Source: Ceratodon purpureus (taxonomy: Eukaryota; Streptophyta; Bryopsida; Pseudoditrichales; Ditrichaceae). Taken from it: a stretch of DNA of 64,000 nt. The translations under genes and the position numbers were made by a program. Of the stretch, positions 44,352 through 56,020 are shown in pieces. The stretch spans positions 20,760,865-20,824,864 of the forward strand of contig CM026421.1 in the NCBI GenBank assembly GCA_014871385.1, in the 5' to 3' direction. Each line of letters starts with the position of its first letter. Within the stretch, counting starts at the first letter, position 1. The notes below the pieces were generated by a model. That model searched no databases. It was not told the origin of the DNA and saw only the letters and a list, made by a program, of their open reading frames with translations.

Positions 44352-44592
44352 TTAACCCTTAAACGTCAGACCAAGCCCGAGGGGCTGCGTTTTTTTTTTG
44401 AGAATCTTACTCATAACTTACACTCCATTACACCAAATTGGATTTTTAGAATGTCAAACGGAGCACCTTAAAGAGATCTATACTTTCTTAGAATAGAGCT
44501 CAAGGAAATTAAAAATAGAATAATGCTTAAAATGGAGTTTAAAAGAGATTTTGGAAGTGGTATCAGGAAAGCATATGACGTTTAAGGGTTAA
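44352..44592. mobile_element. TTAA-flanked miniature element D (233 bp)
   Basis: TTAA at 44352-44355 and 44589-44592 flank an element with perfect 13-bp terminal inverted repeats CCCTTAAACGTCA and TGACGTTTAAGGG. It is non-coding. It shares TTAA sites and CCCT...AGGG ends with elements A-C but has different internal sequence. A TA duplication (mariner-like) is an alternative reading. Confidence 0.75.
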
Positions 44593-45632
44593 GTACTTGT
44601 GCAAAATTTTGATGAGGCATGATTTTTGTTTGTCTATGATAGTCAAGTTTTTTCCAATTTGTTGAAAATTTCTTTGTTAATATCTTCATTTCCTATTCAT
44701 TTACAATTGTTAGGGATTCGTATGGCCACGATTTCTAAGTTTTTGATTCTATTGTATTTTATAAATTGTTTTTCTAGGAATCTAATAGGATCTTTATCGA
44801 GAACATACATTCTTGAAGGCCAATCGTCTTTTTGGTAGTAGTATGGGGTGGCATAGGCATGTTTGTATGGATGAATAGCATTACGATGTGCAAGGTCTAG
44901 GCCTCCTTTTGCTAATTTATCTGCTTATTTGTTACCATAGAGGCAAGTACGACTTGGTCATGGTAGCTCTTATGTAGTGTGAGGTGTTTAATTTGTGTGT
45001 TTAATAATTATACTATATAATAAATATGTATGTGGATTCATTTGGACATTGAATGTTGATAATTTGTAATGTTTATTGTATAGCAATCATTTTTGCTCGT
45101 AAGGTATTTTGGAGTCCATCGAATCTTTTGGAAATATTGAAGCCTTTGGAATTATAGATGCTCTATTGTATTTGTAGAGAAAATCTCTTTAGGTTTTCTG
45201 AAAGAACCATCAATATAATAGCTAAATTGTAGGTGAAATTTTAGTGGTAGATTTGTTTGATGGCTTGAAATTTAAAGAATATGCGTGTCATTATTTGTAA
45301 ATGTTTTTGTATACATTAGTTTGGACCACTTTTTATTGGGACTGACTCGAGTATATGGAGGGGTGGTTGTTGCAATTTTCATGTGTAATTATGATAATAT
45401 GAAGTTTACTAAGGCTATTTTTTTCATCGCAAATGTGCACGGACTCAAAATTCCTAAAAATTAAATATTTAGTTAAAGTTAAAAATTGTCAATATTATAA
45501 TGGTTTGGAATTTATTGTATTTAGAGGCATGATTTCCTTTTTCCATCCACAATGATATTCCTCATCCTGAATTTTATTTTCAAAAAGAAATTGAATCTTT
45601 ACGAATATGATTTGCATTTCATATGAATTTAC
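44593..45632. other. AT-rich non-coding DNA
   Basis: No gene seen. Confidence 0.5.
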
Positions 45633-45776
45633 TTACACTAGTGGAAACCATGCCCGGAATGACCGGAACATGTGACCAGAAACATGACTATTTTTACCAT
45701 ATTTTTCTAGGTTTAGTCAAAATGGTCATCTTCGTCACCAGTTTTGTTATTTTGGGCATGGTTTTCACTAGTGTTA
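45633..45776. mobile_element. CACTA-type miniature element (138 bp) with TTA duplication
   Basis: The element at 45636-45773 has 20-bp terminal inverted repeats, CACTAGTGGAAACCATGCCC and GGGCATGGTTTTCACTAGTG (19 of 20 pairing). TTA at 45633-45635 and 45774-45776 is the 3-bp target duplication expected for CACTA elements. The short frame across it is not a gene. Confidence 0.85.
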
Positions 45777-48028
45777 CAAATACTTCAAATGATAATTTTA
45801 AATTTAATCTCTTCCTATAATTTACGAAGGTTATATGGCATATAACATATATGTTACATGTACTTTCATCTATGAAAATGAAACATTTAATTTATGTCTA
45901 ATTTTAAGTGAAAAGATTGGATATGAAGGTAAAGCTTAAAATCTGTGGTCATAGACTCATAGGTCCAGTGTTTCAGGGTTGAGGGACATACTACTTTAGT
46001 ACATGAGCACGTTTTGGACAGACGTACAGGGTCTGCTGAGTGTACAAGTATTTTGAAACTGGAATGTACTTGGGTCATGGACCCATGATGACTTTGAATG
46101 ATACAGCTACAATGGAAGGGTTTATTTTACAGTGAATGTACCATGAGGAGATTCCGGTCCGCAAGTATAATACTTAATTTCATCTGCTAACAGTGAACAT
46201 AGTGCAACGTTGAAGTTTCCGTGTGGATAGCAAGTTGATGGTGCCGGTCAGCCTGCCCATGCCTGTACAGTGTGTAGGGCAAGTTTTGCCTCATGTGCAG
46301 TGCACAGCGTAGCGCCAAGAGAAGAAATCAAACGTCACTAGATACTAGAGTGCTCCCATAGGTATGCATGTTCCAGCACATGCTATTGGAATGTATGAAT
46401 CTAAGAAGTAAAAAGGGAAAAGGAAATGGAGTAGGTTGAGTTGAGTTGAGTTGAGTCATCTGAACTAGTGGAACACCAAAATGTAAATTTCGTTTGGATT
46501 GCCAATTGATTTGCTATAAAAACTAAGTTGAATTGAAGCATGTGTGATGGGAGAATAACTGGGTCTCTAATGAAGTGGGGTTTTTTTTTTTGGATGGAAG
46601 AAAAGATTAGCAAGAATATTTTTGTAAATAAAATGGTCAAGAATATTTCCAAAATTAGGTGTTGTATTTGATCAATTAAAAAAATATGGAATACATAACC
46701 GGTGAGGGTCATGAATTTCAAGCTAGTTATGAAATGTAATATACAACCAAAAATTGACAATTTTTGAACCAATATAGAAAGAAAGCGAATCCTACAATAC
46801 TTGTGTGAAGTGAACTTGAACGCAAAGGCAAATGCACAAAGTAATGGAAAATAATTCACGAGTAATTAGCCAACTACAATAGGTCATATCTAACAAATTC
46901 ACCATGGAATATATTATGGTATAAGCACCATTGTTCATGTTGTTTCATAAATTGTAAATAATTTTATTCATGTAGGGGTGCGGTTATTCCTGCATTACTC
47001 TAAACCAACCATGTGAAAAACAAAACCAAAACCAAAATCAAAAAATCAAAATAAAAACTAATACCATGGTACCATAGCTGGTTTATCCAAAGATAATTCT
47101 AAAACTTAAAGACATAAGAATTAGAAAATTGTGAGGACAAAAAATTAAAAAATTAAAAATGATTAAAGAATAATTTTTTTTTGTAATTGTTCTTTATTAT
47201 CTAAACCAATTAAGGTCATTTTTGGTTCTTCTTTGCTAAAAACACAAAAATCAATGACTTCAATTTTTTAGATGTGAACCTTATTTTTTCAAAAAATAAA
47301 ATAAAACATTCATGGGCTGGGTGGCAAATATGCTATGGTGTTTACGGTATAAATACATGGAAAACTTGTAAAAGCCAAATGCCCTTGAATCAGAACTTGG
47401 GAGCTTGTATTGAAAGGAGTGGTGTTTCATTAAATTGGTATATTTAAATCCATGTCCATTCCATCCTTGGTATCCTTGTAGGATGGTTGCTACAGAAATT
47501 TTATTCAGATGTGATTTTTGGGAAATGATTTTCAGGTCAACCAAGTTCCTTCATTTTTGTTCATTTTTGAAGCAAAGACCTCAAGTTATATAACTTATCT
47601 GTGACGTGGTGAATGGCAAATCTATATTCGGTTATTCAAAAAATCCTAACTGAACATTTCTGCAGACTCCCAGGTTGAGCAGCACATCATTGAGGTTTCA
47701 TCAAAATCATCAAATGGTACACATCTGCACTTAACGTAATTGATTTGTGGATATGGTACCTGACGTTCAACAACTATATTATGATGTGAGCATGGGGGGT
47801 GGACTTTGCATCTGCAATTCTGGACAATGAAATAGATACAGAGATGAGAACAAGTTTACCATTGCATGACATGGCGGACCAATTGAAACTATTCCTGGAC
47901 AATAAACTAAATTACCCATTTACAGTTGAACTGTTAATTTGATTCAAGTCTAGAAGTACATGAACAGAAAACCACTTTCATGAAAAACCTGGTGATGAGA
48001 AATTACATCATTCAAAGACATTGGTGAT
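45777..48028. other. AT-rich non-coding DNA
   Basis: Several short frames on the minus strand (46401-46859, 47281-47544) have the Ile/Phe/Lys-rich composition expected of AT-rich non-coding DNA. A short GTTGA tandem (46433-46454) is present. Confidence 0.45.
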
Positions 48029-48187
48029 GAGAAACATTATGCAGATAGAAGTGTTAAAACATGTTATGCAAATAGAAGTGATAAAACATGTTATGCAGAT
48101 AGAAGTGTTAAAACATGTTATTCAAATAGAAGTGATAAAACATGTTATGCAGATAGAAGTGTTAAAACATGTTATGCAAATAGAAGA
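48029..48187 (+). repeat. 27-bp minisatellite, about six units
   Basis: Units of the form ATGTTATGCAGATAGAAGTG plus TTAAAAC alternate between two variants (GCAGATAGAAGTGTTA and GCAAATAGAAGTGATA), so the higher-order period is 54 bp. The frame across it (repeated HVMQIEVLK/HVMQIEVIK) is a product of the repeat length being a multiple of three. Confidence 0.9.
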
Positions 48188-49102
48188 AGAGAAACTTCAG
48201 TCTCCAGATGAGACTGACGTGAATTAAGTGTGTGTTTGTTTTACCTTCAATCCAATGTCCATGGGACAAATAAATGAAAGCAAAACTACTCCACCCTTTT
48301 GAATGTAGACATTATAGTCACAAAAAAAGTTATGCAAATAATGAAATAGTTTCACATTTCTATACAGTACGTCAATATCACGTTCGCTCACCTTTGAAAA
48401 ATAATTGATTTTTTTTTGGAAAAACAAAACCCATATTTAAGTAATTGTGGACTTTTCAAAGTCCATAGTTATTAGTCAGCTCATCCGCCGACAAATTGTT
48501 TGTAGTAAATAACTTAAAATCATTGAAAATTTAAATTTAAATTAGAATAAACAATATAAAATAATGAATATTCCAATAAATTTACAAAAAGCTAGACATA
48601 AAGATGTCCAAATATAGAATTTATGGCCGAACTAGGGTCAAAACAATGTATTTTAAGCCAAATAATGGTTTTTATAGCATATTTTGAGTGAAAAATGCAA
48701 AAAAAAGCTTTTTATCACCCTGCAATTTTTGTAGGCGGCCCACAAATGGGATGACAAAATTCCATAATTAGACGTTTTATCCAAAATTACTTAGATGAGG
48801 AATACAAGGTTTGTCTCCAAAAAATTAACTTTTTAGTTTTCATTTTTTCATTTTAAAAATAAAATAAAAAATAGCCTCATATGGATTAAACACACACAAA
48901 TATCATATAGAATAATTTCGCGTGTTCTCATTTTCTATCCTTAAAATTTCCAATTTCGATGTTTTATTTTTGAAAACTAATTGTGAACGAACTTGTCGTA
49001 AGGTATTCAAATAGAGCTCTATAATTATGTACCAACTTATCAATGTATAAGTCCATTTTTTACAATATGTAATTTCAATAAAAATAATTGTTTTCTTTAA
49101 CT
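48188..49102. other. AT-rich non-coding DNA with second copy of a dispersed repeat
   Basis: 48234-48312 matches 42331-42416 with divergence. Otherwise no features. Confidence 0.5.
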
Positions 49103-49947
49103 TTAACCTCTAAAGCATCAACTCAACAGTTTTGGTATGATTTAGGGTCCGGTCAGGCTCTCTATGAGTCAAATTTTACCGGATGTGGCTCTAACTTTGG
49201 CACAACATGGAAAATTTTCATATCTTTCTAACAAGACCATTTATGCTTCAAAATTCCTCATACTTTAGGAGATATCCGCAGTCAAAATTTGAAAACACTA
49301 TTCAGGCATGCTCAAATCTGCCCAAAACTGTATTATATGCTCAAAATCTGCCCAAAATTAATTAGATTACTGAAACTTCAAAAATTCACTAAAAATTGAG
49401 ATTTTACATTTTTTCATATTTTGTGTTTTTTACATGTAAATACAACTTGAAGGTATGATCTCACCGCTCGGATTTTCAATCCAATATTTCTCCATATGCC
49501 TTTTTTACTACCATAGACCGGCCTTTGCATTTGAATTTCAGCATACCTCCATGTGAAAAATTAAGCATTTCTTTAGGTTTTGTAGGTTGTACGAGGGGAA
49601 GAATTCCATGGACATATTCCTAACTCATCTAGGAACAAGAATTTGAAGAGCCTCCAATCTAGTTTGCTTTTGAAATTGGTTTTTTTGGCTCACAAAACAC
49701 TTAAAACCCATTTTGCAACAGGAGAAAAAAACTTCTCCTTCAACTTAGAACATTATAATCTCACAAACGGTAAGGAGTTTTAATCTAATATTTGGGGTAC
49801 ATATATATATGTACAAGTGAGGTAGTAGATCCTACGGTTATTTCCTCCAAATTACATCAAAACTTGAAAACTTACACCTTGTATTGAATGAGTCTAATTT
49901 TGAGGGTTTTTTTGGCAATTTAGAGGCCTTTCAACTTTAGGGGCGAA
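49103..49947. mobile_element. TTAA-type non-autonomous DNA transposon, element C (twin of B)
   Basis: 837 bp from CCTCTAAAGC (49107) to CTTTAGGGG (49943). TTAA precedes it (49103-49106) but CGAA follows, so the right target site is degraded or the copy did not arise by simple insertion. The interior matches element B almost base for base by eye. Confidence 0.7.
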
Positions 49948-51436
49948 TCTTAGCAGCACAATAGATGGGTCATCTACTACCAAATAAACATTTATTTCTT
50001 GAAAATGAAGGTCTACTTCAAAAAATGAAGTTATTGATTTTCACGTTTTTTGCGTTTTTGAAAATATTATTAAAATGACCTAGTAATTGACAAATATTTT
50101 TAAAAATAGTTCATCATTTCTTTGTTTTTGTGTCTTCAAAAATCCTCATTTTTTTTTTGGATTATTAGTTTTTGAATTAACCAATTATTAGGCCATGTTA
50201 GTTGCCAGAAAGATTCATAAAATGCAAATAATTGTTATTACATTTCAAAATCAATTGGTATTGGTAACACTAACTGGAGAGAATGATGTGGCACTATTCT
50301 TTAAGGACCAAAGGTTGTTCTTCTCTGGAATATTGCTACAGAAAGGGTGTCCACCTTCGAGAAAGGGAGGAATTGATCTCATTCATGATAAAACTGTACA
50401 TATAAAACTTGAAAAATATTCCTACTGAATTTTAGTTTGCCAGTCAACATGCTCAAAAGTGTTGAAACTGCCGTGTGACCAATAAGCACGTTCCAGCTCA
50501 TTCTTGTCAAATGAATCACAGAAGTTTACCTACTCAACTTGACCATTGTACGTTTCAGTGCCTGTTTCATTGGAACATAATTTATTTCTGCCAAAATTTA
50601 AAAAAAATTCACTGGCAATTTAATTTTGGCAACAAAAACACAGTTGATGCAGATGTTATGGTCCTCTACTATGGTACTATCAAGGCTGAGTCCTGAGTGT
50701 ATGTTCAACTGAACATAATTTCACTGCTAGAAAAAAATGACCCTCTCCAAGTGCAAGGAAAACCATTACGTTGACTGGATTCCCAAAACAATGAAGCATA
50801 GTTGAACATAGTACAACCAGTTTTCTAGTTTATGATGTTGATGTAGACTTCAAACTTTTCCGCAAATCAGGTTCACCCTCATATGGACGGACACTGGATA
50901 GTGAATTTATTCTCGTCAAAGACGTGTGCTGCAGCACCCAAGCACTCTCTTGGCAAAGTCACCCGCACCTCAAATACCTCCAGCCTGTACAGAAAACTTA
51001 CTTTCAAAGGAACACTAGCTCGGGATTTACAGACAACTTTCAGATCCAACACATAGAAGGTATATGTGGGGTCTATCTAAGAAGTGGATAAGGACAACTT
51101 GCATTTGTCCACACCAATTATGGGAAATAGATAATAAATTCATTCACAGTAAAATTTCCCATTTTCTTTTTTCTATGTGTAGTGAAGGTAAATTTACATG
51201 AAGTCAATATATTGGACATTAAAAAACTATTTATTTCTTGAAAAAAAATTCGGTTATTTTTTTCTATGATGTCTTGAGTAGCAATTTCTATTTTTTTCTT
51301 CTATGATATCAGAAATTGCTGAATCATCAAAATATTCAGCCTATTGTTTGGCCTCTTGGCATAGTTTGGTCAACAACAACTTACGGCCAAAGATCAACCA
51401 AAGATCAAGATCAGTTTCATATATAAAACAAAAAAT
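49948..51436. other. AT-rich non-coding DNA
   Basis: No gene seen. Frames are short and AT-derived. Confidence 0.5.
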
Positions 51437-51569
51437 GCCATATTCATTAAAATGGCCAATCTTGATTATATTGGCCGCTCAAATAGTGTGATTTCAGTTT
51501 ATTTTCTCTCTTTATTTGAATATTGTGGCAGCCAATATGAACAAGATTGGCCATTTTAATGAATATGGC
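51437..51569. repeat. 133-bp hairpin (inverted repeat with 28-bp perfect arms)
   Basis: GCCATATTCATTAAAATGGC at 51437 onward pairs perfectly over 28 bp with the sequence ending at 51569; pairing continues with a few mismatches to about 43 bp (TTATATTGGCCGC against GCAGCCAATATGA). The loop is about 45-50 bp. It could be a foldback element or a precursor of small RNAs. Confidence 0.85.
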
Positions 51570-54500
51570 GATAAAAGTATAAACCAGAGTTAGAACATCC
51601 CCAATGTGGTATTTTCAATGGGACATTTCACCTTTGTCAAATTTTTACAATTTTTTTTTCTTGAGAAATATCTCACGTTTATTTTAATGCGCTTCTAATG
51701 ATGGTAATTTCAATGTCTAATTTAAGGTCAGTCAAAAGATAGATTTGCTTTAGAGGGAGGTTGTATAGTGTACGATTGGGGATGCTCTTAGTGCAAAAAA
51801 ACCTGGAGTGAAGTAGAATCAAAGAGGCGGGCACCCAAAGAGCCGGGTTAGGACGTGCACATGGTGCTTAAAATTCTGTGTAAAATTATGGCCATGCACA
51901 TGTATCACATCTGCTGGCATTCCAGGAACTAAGTTCATAACCTGGTTCGGAAGGACCGAGTCCAATGGTAAATGAGAGGGCAGCCAACTTGTTACTGCAG
52001 CCCTGCTATCCCCAAATAGACGAAAACGGTACACCATGGCCATGCATCCCTTGCCTTGAGGCAAATTATGTCGCTCCGCCCATTTCCAGCGGTGAAGAGA
52101 ATAGTACTCACTTATCCCGTTTCTGGGACCGATATTACCGCCACTTGGGGCATCCTCCGGAGGAGTTGCACAATTACTACAGTACGAGGACCCATTTACA
52201 GGCCAATGGCTGCCCTGGGAGGGCTGGGCCGTATTATATGCTCCAAACCTGTCCTTTCGTCTGCAAAAAATAAGCACCGTCGCTCCAAAAACATTCGCTG
52301 TCTACATGGGTGCTCTATTATAGCACAGAATTTGGGAGATGAAGTTGGAATCATGGCGAGCTAATATAATCCTTGTGGCTTCGAAAGTCAACCTCCGGAG
52401 GGATTTGTAACAGTTTTGATCAGGTATTTGTGGTAGGCGGTACGCTCGAAAATCTGATGATGAGTCTAGATCTTCACGAAGCTTGAAGCCCGGGAATTGT
52501 TCGAATAAGCAGTTTGGAATAGGTGTGGGCTTGCAGAATAATCATAGAGAGAGATGAGGCTGAGTCTGCATCAACTGTGTCTTAATGTGGTTTATGTACT
52601 ACTACTACTACTACTCAGCAAGGTTTTGTGATTGTTGGATTACGGACAGTCGCAGTCCAAGTTGCTTGAATAAAGACGAGATGCTGCTCAACCGCTGCGT
52701 GTCATCATGTAGACGGAACAGTACTACTCCAATGGATAATAGGAGATTCCTGATGAGGAATGTATGCAACTGATTAGGAGCTCGATCAAATTGCTTTGGT
52801 ATAATCCACTAATCCCGTTTCATTATCTTCTACCACGGCCTGGCTTTTGCTAATCTCAAGAGACTAATCTGGTTTGGCAAAGTGTGAACTTTCCGCGGTC
52901 ATATTTGAAACCATGTGTTGATTGTGATTATACCATCAATAATCAACTAGTGTAACACGAAATGATGAAGACTGATTAGCGAAGTGCACTGATCACTGAT
53001 TAGTGCGCTTCAGACGGACTTTGAGAAGGGGCTGGCTGGACGACTAGTACTCCAGTAGCTGGCTGACATAGAATAGAATATATATTATAATACTATGTTT
53101 GGGTTGCTGGGCTAATTGACGACCAAATTTGTTTTGCAGGAATATTTGTGTACTATCATATGTACGACGTATGGACAATTGACTCAATGATGAAATCAAT
53201 TTGCTGGAGCCAGCCAGCCAGCCTGAGATGGTCCAGGCCCCAGGGTCCGAACAATTTCGGTGGAAGAGAGAGGACCCAAATTCTGAATGCAGATTCAAGT
53301 CAAACAATAACCTAGACTTGTGCATTTGTCCATAGCCACTGCAGGGATTGCCAAGGGCTAGGCTGAGCTGAGTGTATCGTAGGGCCTGTGGGTGCCAAGG
53401 ATGTCAAAGTCCTGGCGGAAGAGAAAGTCTTAATTGTAGAACTGTAATCCTGTATGGGCTCTGCCATAATTCGTCGGTTCTGTATAGACATGGTCAAGTG
53501 CGGCGGTCACAACTACGGTCGCCTGTACTGTACAGCTATCCTTGTAGACCAATATTTCTCCAATAGGTGGACAAGTCTCTGTTTGCTCCCCATTTTTTTA
53601 TATCTATTTAAATTGGAAAAACAGTGGGTGGGCGAAAGAATAAAAAGGAATTAAAAAGAATAATTTGGTTTGTATGTAACAGTGCTGCAGTGGTTTAATT
53701 TCTGTTTAATTAGTGTTAGTTAAAAATTAATATAAATGAGAAAATTCCTAGTCAGTGACTGGTCGGAGATTGCTTCTGGGAAACGAAGTTAGAAGATGAG
53801 GAGAAGCTGAAGAGAAGCTGCGTTTGCAACAGAAGAAGGTAGTAACTTATGTGGGGCGCTCGTACGTTGGCTTGAACGGAGCCTGAGGTCGCACTAAGTG
53901 AAGTAGGTGTCTACAATCTCAACAACTATATTCACCAAGCTTTGACAATATCTGGTGTCAGATTTTGTGTGGAAGTAAGCCTCCAAGGCCAAGCGAAAGA
54001 AGAAACCCACTTGCTTCGCTGAACCCTTCTTTCCGTCAGGACCACATGAAGAGTCAAGACTTCACCAAAGTAGGACCGTGACCTTCACCAGCTTGCTTCA
54101 GACTAATTCATGTACACCCAGACAATTCCAAACTACCACGGCAGTGTAAAGTATTTCATGCTTGTTCGTCACGGTCCGAAGAGTACTAACTTAGTCCATT
54201 ATTGATTATTGATTTATGTTATAGTCCAGTAAATTAGTTGTACCCACATGACTCGTTAGCTTCCGGACCACACTTTCTGAATATTGAGTGAGCACTGAAC
54301 TAAGTTAGCCCTAACTTCTGAGTATGAAGCTGCCCTTCATTACATCATGTAAAGTGCAATGATCATCAGGATGCTAGGCTGTTGTTCATTACAGGTGCAG
54401 TATGCTCCTCGCAAGTCAATGCACTCCAGGGTTGTGTCGTCATTATAGCGGCTGGTCTGCCCAAGTATGCTGTGACATATTTAGCGAAGCGTTTGGTTTT

Positions 54501-55928
54501 TTCCTTCTCTTCCTCCGACCTACTTGTACAGGACTAAGCTAGGATCAGTTTCATTGAGGATTATTCGATATATCTCGAGAGTTGGCCAGTGTGCCAGCAT
54601 CCTAGGCGGGCAAGAGAACAACGCTAGATTGAGTATATTGAATCTTCTTAAATAGTTTCTAGAAACCTGGATGGAGCATAGTCGGTGCTGGAAAAGAACG
54701 CTAAGGTGAGTAGAACTGGGCCAGAACGGTCAGGTCTTAGAATTCTTCTTCCTTGGTCATCGAATGAATGAGGCAGATGAGAAGCTGCATGCAGTTCGAC
54801 TGTGAGAGCTGAAGCCCAATATTGCCTTTGGTCTTCTTTGGTGTGATGAAGAAGGCGTGTATTTGATATTTCTGTGATCTGTCTGCTTGGTGCCAACCCA
54901 TGCTTTGTTTTGCAAGTGAATGATTCGAAGGGACGCAATACGGTTTCTAGGTGGTGATCGCCTACTTCCAGAAAGGTTGGACCGGAACACATAGGACATG
55001 TGGATCATTCGAGCATGCACTACTGGGTCGATGATTGTCGGGTGAGCAATAGTACTAAGTCTCTGAGATGTTTCGATTCAAACTTTCCCAACCTAGAGTT
55101 GCTCAGGGAAGTAATGGCTTTACGGTGCTTGTGAACCAGGAGAAGGACAGTTTATCATTCTAGAAATGATCTGCTCCTACAGAAGCCGAACGTCGTCGAG
55201 TTCTTGAGTTGAACCAATATTCGCAGTGAGCATCCTCATCGTAGGGTTTCAGGTGCATGCACAGGAATAATTATTGGTCTCTCCGGCGCCAATGTCATGA
55301 GCTGCTTCAGACACGCCGTGCAGCGGTTGCCATTCCCCAGCTGAGTCCTCCAAACCTTCACGGATCATGTAGCAGGACTTGGACCAGTGGTAGTGCCAAA
55401 GTGGAACATTTATGAGGGTCGACGTTGCAGTTGGGCATTTTCTCCCGCCACCTCAGAGGACCAACAGAAAGAAAGACTGACCACTAGCGCTGTGGAGAGG
55501 CAAGCGTGCGTTCCAGTGAATCTCTAGTGTTAAGTCACTAATTAGGTGGTACTTTCAGCCCTGGCGCTGTGTGAGTGTTCGCTTCCCACGTTCCGGCCAG
55601 AGGCGCCTTCAAGTGTCCAGATCACAAGGGGTGGTTATTGTCACAGTGGGTCAACACACTCAAGCAGGAGCAAGGGCAAGGGATCTCAGCCTGTCTCTAG
55701 ACTCTCTGTCCGTCTGTATTCCAATGTAGTACTACAACTCCAATTGTAATACAGTAGTACTCTCTCTCCTTGTCACTACTCCCTTCCAGTCAAACGTCTC
55801 CACCCCAGCCCACTCCCACCACAACGCCTGATAGACGGCCTCCGAGCCTGACTATTGAGAGAGATTAGTGTTTTTTCCTGTATCGGGGAGTGGAGACCAG
55901 TCGCCAGGTTGCGTTTTTGTTAGCCCCA
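51570..55928. other. Non-coding DNA and upstream region of the WRKY gene
   Basis: Frames at 51819-52364, 53044-53654 and 54648-55020 lie on both strands without family signal. A (TAC)n microsatellite lies at 52597-52615. The last few hundred bases become C/T-rich and are probably the WRKY promoter and leader. Confidence 0.4.
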
Positions 55929-56000
55929 ATGGCCTCAATGAAGGTGGTGGTGACGATAATCTCTCTGGGTTATGGTGGAGTGGTGACGGATCCCTCCTGA
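55929..56000 (+). promoter_or_regulatory. Upstream open reading frame (23 codons) in the WRKY leader
   Basis: An ATG at 55929 opens a 23-codon frame ending TGA at 55998-56000, 20 bp before the main start and in a different frame. It has an internal second ATG. It could reduce translation of the WRKY protein if it lies within the transcript. Confidence 0.5.
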
Positions 56001-56020
56001 GGTGTGACCGCGTTGTGGCC

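Noticed and set aside
46401..46859. 152-codon minus-strand frame rich in Phe/Ile/Leu
   Set aside because: Composition expected from AT-rich DNA; no membrane-protein family pattern and no paralogue.
48021..48227. 68-codon frame with repeated HVMQIEVLK
   Set aside because: Produced by a 27-bp minisatellite whose length is a multiple of three.
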